From Trichomonas vaginalis G3 (Eukaryota > Parabasalia > Trichomonadida > Trichomonadidae), in NCBI RefSeq assembly GCF_026262505.1, contig NC_067205.1, forward strand, positions 24,585,585 through 24,649,584: a stretch of DNA of 64,000 nt. The letters are read 5' to 3'. A model generated the notes under the pieces. It did not search any database. It had not been told where the DNA came from and saw only the letters and a list, made by a program, of their open reading frames with translations. Numbering within the stretch: position 1 is the first letter of the stretch; every line of letters begins with the position of its first letter. This document shows positions 58,045-64,000 of the stretch, piece after piece. Both the position numbers and the translations under genes were made by a program.

Positions 58045-58680
58045 CTATATAGGGATGCTATTTATCCTATTTTCATCCCATTTTACTGTTATCGCCTAGT
58101 GAATGTACCTTTGTTATCTCATGTACGGTAAGAATATTGCTGTGACAAACCAATTTTTTTAAGTTAATATTTGGAAAAACACGATGGATACATTTTAATA
58201 TGCATAGGACATCTAAATAACAAACTTTTAGCGGCCCGCATTAACTTTGAACTATCTCTTTATTTGTTGTAAACCATACAATTTAAGAGAAAATTTTCAT
58301 TCAGTAAATAAAAGTGACATAACAAACCTTCACCAGTAATATTTCCAAGATATTAATTTGTGGTGACTTAATCATGTTCATTGATAGCAATTTTAAAATA
58401 GAGATAGATATTACATTTAGTAGTCAATAATCAAGTTCCAAATCATTACGGAATTAAAAATTCTGCTATACATTAAGTGCCCTAAACAAGTTAAATATAT
58501 TTCTAAAAGAAAATGAATAAAACAGTTTATTATTTAAATTTATAATTTGATAGGAAACTCTGGTGATAATCTCTTCTGGTTACATGATGATCAAATAATA
58601 ATATAAGACCAAACTTTCATTAATTACTTAATTGAATTCTTGTGATTTTGAATGAAATTCAATTTTTCAAGAGTTTCATC
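58045..58680. other. Intergenic stretch
   Basis: About 640 bp downstream of the CFAP46-like gene; nothing recognised. Confidence 0.6.
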
Positions 58681-61600
58681 TTAAATTGTATCCTTGCTAA
58701 GGTTAACGACCATTTCTTTACGAGCCATAGCAGAAATGATTGAATAATCGTGATACATGACCTGATACTTTGAAAATGCCGGAATTGCAGAGAAAGGAAT
58801 CGTATGGAATTGTGGGATGGATGAAACAAGGAGGATACTTTCGCAGCCCTCTGGGAATTTGGCAACAATCGGCTCGAAAGACTTAGTTAATTTGTCAATA
58901 AATTCAATGAACTCTGGATTTGTAACTTTTCCAGCAATAGCGCCTAAGTCCTGCGATTGCTGTGGCTGAACAGGTTGTTTAGGTGGTTCTTGGGCCTTTC
59001 CTTTATCACCTTTCTTTCCTTTTCCTTTTCCACCGCGTGGTGACCCCCCCTTCTTTTTATCATCACCCCCTTCATTGGCCGGTGTCTCAGCAGCCTTTTT
59101 CGGAGGAGCGATAATTTGCTTAAATATTTCAACTTTGTAAGCGATTGTTTCCAAGTCTAACTTCAACAACTCTTGCTCGATTATATCCTTTTCATTGCTA
59201 TAAGCAATAACAGATCCAATCAAGTTGTTTTCGTTCTGAGAAGTGTTGTCAACAACCAAAGCGAACAATTTCTTTTCCGTGCAAACTTTTCTGAATTGTT
59301 CGATGTCAAATTGAGCTTTCAAAAGAGCAGTGATACTTGGAACTTCCTTAAGGAATCTCTGGCATTTAACATACAAAGGAGAAATCTCTGGTCTGTGGAA
59401 TTTGAATGATAATCTCTTATTTTCTTCAACAAACAATCTTTCTCTGTTTTCTGGTGGAGTATTCTTCTCGAGTTGATCGAATCTTCTTAAATAAGCACGT
59501 GAATTCTGTCCAGAAACAAACATCTGAACAGAACCTGCCGGATCACTTCCTTTGAGGATTCCAAGGAGTTCTATTGCTGTATCTTCAGCTTCTCTATCTT
59601 CATCCAATTCTATTAAAAGAGGGACCGCGTTCCAAAGGTATTTAACAGCATTTTGTGTTGTCACAACATCCTTTGCGATGATATGCAAACAACGACCGAG
59701 TAACAATTCCAAATGTGCATTCAATCTCTTGTTGATTCCTTCGATATTTTGGACACTGTTGAAATACATGATTGCCGAAGTTGCTGATAAATCAACTAAT
59801 GGTTCTTGTTCCTTATCAATGAATTCATTCAAGATAGAATCATGGCTTCCAATGATTTCATAATCCAAACCATTTAATCTCATGTTTTCTATCTGTGGTC
59901 TATAACCAACAACTAAAGTTCCAAAGATATTGATGACTTCGACGTATCTCATTAAGATAGGAATAGATGCTTCAGCTCCTTTCTCTGATGCAGTTGCATA
60001 ACTTGATTCCATTGCGTTGATGAACTGTATCATATCACGACCAACAGATCTGTATTCCAAAATGATGGCAGGGAATTTGTCTGTTTTGATCATTCTCGAC
60101 AAATAACTCAATCTTATATCGATGGAAGGAATAAAAGAGTTCGGGAGAATGAGTTTTCCTGATATGGATTCGAAGAATTCTTTAGCATCATCGGCATTCA
60201 TGAACTCTGATGCGTATTTATAGAGATTATAGACTTTGATTGTTTCGTTTATTGACATATCTTCTTTGACACAAGAATCAACGAATTTGTCAATCATCGC
60301 GTGAACGAAAGCACTTCTATTCTCTTCTTCATGACTTGTGAAAGCTGTTGAGAACCAATGCAACCAATTATCTAATGGCATTCCTTCTTCAGGTGCTGCA
60401 CACTGTAATTTTTCAACAGCTTTGGAGAGATTTCCTGATCTGATATTGATAATTGCCAAACAAATGTTTGCTTCAGACATTGTTTGCGTGTCTTGAAGCT
60501 CTTCAGCTTGTGATAAAGCTGCTTCAGCAATTGTCAATGCAGGTCTTATATCTCCAAGTTCCAAAAGAAGGAAGCATTGTCTTAACAATGTTTTTCTTAA
60601 TGGTAGTAATTCAGAAGGAGGATCTGATTGATATCTTTCAACTTTTTGGTTCCATTCCATTCTTTCGCTATCAGTAATTCCGAAATCTTGGTCATATGGC
60701 AATGTACTGACCTGATCCAATCTATCCAAGAACAACAAGAACGACATATAAATGATTTGTTCCAATCTGCTGTTGTGTATCAAAATCTTTGATATCAACA
60801 TAACAATGTACCACAATGTCATCAAATTATATTCATTTCCTGTGTATTGGATGATTTGAACAGCTTCAAGAATCATGTTTGCGAAATCATAAGGGTTTTC
60901 AAATTCAGGACATTTGTGTTTATCAACTTGTTTCATCAGTTCTTGCCATTGAGCAATATTTGAAGGAATTTGCTTGAAATCTGTTGGTGTTTCTTCTTTA
61001 GGAGGTGGTTGGTTTGTTTTATGTTGTTGTGCGGTACTTTTACTTGCTCTTGCACTTCCTTTCTTTTTATCTGGTGTTGCTTCTTCTTCTATTGTTGTTT
61101 GGTTCATTTCAGCTATTGTTTGCCAGAAAGATTCACTTGTTTTGATGATATTATTTGAGCTTTCGTTGAAGATCGAAATATCCTTTGTTGTTTTCAGTCT
61201 AAACAAATCAATTTCAAACAATCTTTGTGTTTGGAACAAATTGTTTTCTTCTAAAAGAGCTGCATCTTTCGCTTTTGTCAGTTCTTCTTCAATGACTTCG
61301 ATCTTTTCATCTTGTGTTTCAAGCCATTTTGCGAAATTCATAGCTGTTCTAAATCTTTCTGTTATGTCGTTCTCTTTAAGAACTTCTTCTGCCTTCATCA
61401 AAGCTGTTCTTTTAACATCGCAATCAGTTGCTAAATCAGAAACAAATGTCCATAATCGGCTTTGATATTTGGAATCTCCGAGTTGTTTAACTCTCAACAT
61501 TTCATCGATTAAAGGTGTTTGAGATTTAGAACAATCAGCATTAGCAGTGACAATCAAGTTTAGTTCCCATAACTGGTTATGAACATTTTTATCTAAACTT

Positions 61601-64000
61601 GTAATTGCATCGTGAATAAGTTTTCTGCATTGTGTCCAATCTTTTTGGTCAATCAAAACTTGTAAATATATTCTAAATATAGAAACTCTCATATCATCAC
61701 CGATTTGTATCTGTTTCGTCAATGACAAAGCTTCTGGAAGTATTTCTGATAGATATTGTCTGAACTTCGGGAAGTTTTCACCATCAGAAATTGTTGAACA
61801 GAAGAAAGACAAACTCAATTTCGCGTTATCAATGTTTTGAGCTTGACTGAAGTTAATTGCAGCATTTAAGAAGTCATTTGCTGCATCAACTCTCAGTTTA
61901 TCCTGGCAAGAAAACTCTTGTAAGTCTGGTTGTATCAATTTAAGATAAGCAAAGCCTCTTGTGAATCTCGCCAATCCACAGTAATATAATTCATCAGGGT
62001 TATTCGGGGAAGGAGTTAATTCCAACATTTTTGTGGCAGAATCAATTGTTAATTGTCCTAAGTCGAGTTTATTAGATCTCTCACTCAATATTGCATATAA
62101 TGCTGGACTTGAAAGGTTCTGCAATGATGAGTAAATCGACGATAATGTTTCACTTTTGTGTTGAACTTTTTCATTCATTATCGTTGCGAGTTGGACCAAA
62201 ATTGATGTTTCTGGATCGGATTGGTTTGGCGGAAGAGCGTTTCGTCTTGCGAATATCTCAACGAGTCTGTCAACAAGAGCTTTCTTCTCATATATGCTTG
62301 AAACAACTGGTAAAGCTTTAAGAGCTGTGTCTTCAGCCAATTTCAGTTGTTTTTGTTTTGTTGCATCCAATGTTGGACCTTTCTTCTTTGCTGCTGCTTG
62401 TTGAGTGTTTTGTGCATTGGCTGCAACAGATGCTTGTGAAGCAGGAGGAGGTTCTGTGCAGATTTCGAGTAAAATTTGGACGAAATAATTAACAATTTGT
62501 CCAATCATTTTCTTTGCTGGTTCGAAATCGAGTTCAAACAAAGTAGTGACGCAATCTCCAACAACATCAACGAATTCTGTTGATCTCGCTGGTTCTTGTC
62601 TGGAAAAGAAGGAATTCCAGATAGCGGTTATCGCATTGAAAATAATTCTGGAATTTTTGAGGACTTTTCCTTTTGAAATTGCGAATTGCAAGAAAGAAAC
62701 AGCATCTTGAGGTCTTGATGATGCAATTGCTGATGTGATTCCAGGAACAACAGATTCACATTGTATTTCAACAGCTGCATCATATTGAACGTTATCAAAC
62801 TCGAAACTCAAAAAAGTTTTACAAGAATCAACAGCAATTTGTACTTGGCTTTGCGATGCTGATTTAATCAACTCAGACCAAACACCTGCGAAATGTGCTG
62901 CTTCTACTGCATCGAACTTTTGAGTGTCTTCTGGTTTGATGGCGTTCAATATTTCCAATGATTGGTTCAGAGAAGAAACAGTTGGTCTTCTGGACTGTGC
63001 GATAGGGGCATAAGCTCTGTCGAACAGATCAACTTGTTGTCCGAAAGAGTCCAAGTTTACACTCAGCATTTTGTAGAAAGGGAACAAAAATCTGTCGAAA
63101 GGATGCTGAAGTTTTGTTGGATGGTCATTGGAAAGATAATCCAAAGCAATTGCTTTTTTGAGTTGATCTAATGCTTTGAGATTATCCCTATCAGCTTCGA
63201 AGATCTTTGCCAAAGCGAAATGCATTTCTGATCGCATTAAATTCGCTTGGCTTCCGATTCTCGAAAGAATTTCAACAGCTGTCAAAAGATGTCGTTTTAT
63301 CAATCCTGGACGATGTAAAACGTTCAATGAATGTGACCAAAGCATTGCAGCTGCATCTTGTACTAATACTGTGTCTCCTTGTGCTTGTGCAAGTGACATA
63401 CAATGTGCACATGTCGAAACAACATCGGCAATTTCATCAGGAGACATTTGTTGGTCTAAAGCAAGTTGTGCATTAATTAGAATGGCATGGATACGTGCTA
63501 ATGCTGCACGGGCTCCGGAAGCACGTTGTGCACATTCTTGGGCTAATTGTGTCTGTCCAAATTGGGCTGCAAGACGGCCAATTTCGCCTGACAAAATTTC
63601 AAAACAAGCTGTTTCTTCTGGAACGTCTTTCTTCGTATCTAAGAAGGTCGTACATATCTTAAAGGCTTCTGCAAGGTCTTTAGTTTGTGTCTGATTGTTG
63701 GATCTGGCTCCTTGGTATAAAATAACTGCTTTTTGTAATTGATCATTCATATCCATCTTAACTTTCAATAAACCACCTGGAGACTTACGGGAGAAGTGCG
63801 TAAGGAGGTGTAGTAATGAGAATTTGAGCATTAAATTGTCGGCTGGTATCATTGTAAAAACTTTTTGAATTTGCTTAGAAGCGTCATCAGATTTTTGGTT
63901 GTCGTCAAGCAAACAGCCATTCAATAAGGATAATGCAACGTAAAGACGAGTAGTACTGTTAAATTCTCCAGTTACTAATTGAGTTTCGAGAAGTTGAAGC
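58681..64000 (-). CDS. CFAP46: CFAP46-like ciliary central-apparatus protein (5' end outside window)
   Basis: 1773 codons are visible and the frame is open to the right edge, so the true start lies beyond. CFAP46 is part of the C1d projection of the axonemal central pair and helps control flagellar beating; trichomonads have motile flagella. The visible part is almost all helical TPR-like solenoid (VQDAAAMLWSHSLNVLHRPG, MHFALAKIFEADRDNLKALD, YCGLARFTRGFAYLKL). Two low-complexity inserts occur, a K/A/Q-rich one and a G/K-rich one (KKKGGSPRGGKGKGKKGDKG). The C-terminus (ESILLVSSIPQFHTIPFSAI, then a KYQVMYHDYSIISAMAR end) has the CHAT-like closing segment I associate with CFAP46. Another large TPR ciliary protein is the main alternative. 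Confidence 0.65.
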   Translation of the reverse strand, partial: LQLLETQLVTGEFNSTTRLYVALSLLNGCLLDDNQKSDDASKQIQKVFTMIPADNLMLKFSLLHLLTHFSRKSPGGLLKVKMDMNDQLQKAVILYQGARSNNQTQTKDLAEAFKICTTFLDTKKDVPEETACFEILSGEIGRLAAQFGQTQLAQECAQRASGARAALARIHAILINAQLALDQQMSPDEIADVVSTCAHCMSLAQAQGDTVLVQDAAAMLWSHSLNVLHRPGLIKRHLLTAVEILSRIGSQANLMRSEMHFALAKIFEADRDNLKALDQLKKAIALDYLSNDHPTKLQHPFDRFLFPFYKMLSVNLDSFGQQVDLFDRAYAPIAQSRRPTVSSLNQSLEILNAIKPEDTQKFDAVEAAHFAGVWSELIKSASQSQVQIAVDSCKTFLSFEFDNVQYDAAVEIQCESVVPGITSAIASSRPQDAVSFLQFAISKGKVLKNSRIIFNAITAIWNSFFSRQEPARSTEFVDVVGDCVTTLFELDFEPAKKMIGQIVNYFVQILLEICTEPPPASQASVAANAQNTQQAAAKKKGPTLDATKQKQLKLAEDTALKALPVVSSIYEKKALVDRLVEIFARRNALPPNQSDPETSILVQLATIMNEKVQHKSETLSSIYSSLQNLSSPALYAILSERSNKLDLGQLTIDSATKMLELTPSPNNPDELYYCGLARFTRGFAYLKLIQPDLQEFSCQDKLRVDAANDFLNAAINFSQAQNIDNAKLSLSFFCSTISDGENFPKFRQYLSEILPEALSLTKQIQIGDDMRVSIFRIYLQVLIDQKDWTQCRKLIHDAITSLDKNVHNQLWELNLIVTANADCSKSQTPLIDEMLRVKQLGDSKYQSRLWTFVSDLATDCDVKRTALMKAEEVLKENDITERFRTAMNFAKWLETQDEKIEVIEEELTKAKDAALLEENNLFQTQRLFEIDLFRLKTTKDISIFNESSNNIIKTSESFWQTIAEMNQTTIEEEATPDKKKGSARASKSTAQQHKTNQPPPKEETPTDFKQIPSNIAQWQELMKQVDKHKCPEFENPYDFANMILEAVQIIQYTGNEYNLMTLWYIVMLISKILIHNSRLEQIIYMSFLLFLDRLDQVSTLPYDQDFGITDSERMEWNQKVERYQSDPPSELLPLRKTLLRQCFLLLELGDIRPALTIAEAALSQAEELQDTQTMSEANICLAIINIRSGNLSKAVEKLQCAAPEEGMPLDNWLHWFSTAFTSHEEENRSAFVHAMIDKFVDSCVKEDMSINETIKVYNLYKYASEFMNADDAKEFFESISGKLILPNSFIPSIDIRLSYLSRMIKTDKFPAIILEYRSVGRDMIQFINAMESSYATASEKGAEASIPILMRYVEVINIFGTLVVGYRPQIENMRLNGLDYEIIGSHDSILNEFIDKEQEPLVDLSATSAIMYFNSVQNIEGINKRLNAHLELLLGRCLHIIAKDVVTTQNAVKYLWNAVPLLIELDEDREAEDTAIELLGILKGSDPAGSVQMFVSGQNSRAYLRRFDQLEKNTPPENRERLFVEENKRLSFKFHRPEISPLYVKCQRFLKEVPSITALLKAQFDIEQFRKVCTEKKLFALVVDNTSQNENNLIGSVIAYSNEKDIIEQELLKLDLETIAYKVEIFKQIIAPPKKAAETPANEGGDDKKKGGSPRGGKGKGKKGDKGKAQEPPKQPVQPQQSQDLGAIAGKVTNPEFIEFIDKLTKSFEPIVAKFPEGCESILLVSSIPQFHTIPFSAIPAFSKYQVMYHDYSIISAMARKEMVVNLSKDTI

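Noticed and set aside
60974-63694. Several plus-strand frames opposite the CFAP46-like gene
   Set aside because: They lie wholly antisense to a long, well-supported coding frame and lack initiators.

Overview
The window looks like nuclear DNA of the parasitic flagellate Trichomonas vaginalis or a very close trichomonad. It is AT-rich and intron-poor, and host start codons sit about 2-35 nt after an initiator of the form TCA-Y-W. It carries DUF3447/ankyrin genes, a large Polinton/Maverick, a GT61-type transferase, and one spliceosomal intron with the trichomonad 3' signal ACTAACACACAG. These are recognised by eye; no database search was run.

Layout. 1-1640 is a decayed fragment of one Polinton. 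2023-7866 is an IS481/IS3-like DNA transposon with a perfect 15-bp target duplication. Its terminal inverted repeats contain oppositely oriented ~121-bp tandem arrays flanking one DDE transposase. 8196-9593 holds two paralogous small membrane-protein genes. 10330-14251 holds two decayed host genes on the minus strand: a DUF3447/ankyrin gene and a type I surface protein. 14629-17389 holds a GT61-type glycosyltransferase and a TPR-PP5 protein phosphatase, both on the minus strand.

17587-41135 is a 23.5-kb Polinton with 163-bp inverted repeats (about 96% identical). Recognisable parts are major capsid protein, protein-primed PolB, integrase, FtsK/HerA-type packaging ATPase and a Dam-family adenine methylase. 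It also has an 898-aa fibre-like protein with a tail-collar/HxH tip, a glycine-rich membrane-active-like peptide, a 1269-aa repeat-rich protein and about a dozen unrecognised small genes. Most of the element looks whole; I estimate four to six breaks, chiefly in the polymerase and some small genes. No cysteine protease was recognised. Nearly every Polinton gene in both copies starts just after a T-run, a short spacer and (T)AAATG. This is unlike the host initiator and resembles poxvirus-type late promoters.

41490-64000 is host sequence again: a pseudokinase-ankyrin protein, a TCTP homologue, a coiled-coil protein, a 13-repeat ankyrin protein, a multipass membrane protein split by a 60-nt intron (630 aa once spliced) and an SLC2-type MFS sugar transporter. 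These are followed by a 1.1-kb hAT-like non-autonomous element with an 8-bp duplication. The window ends inside a CFAP46-like ciliary central-apparatus gene, of which 1773 residues are visible. I saw no rRNA, tRNA or CRISPR array.
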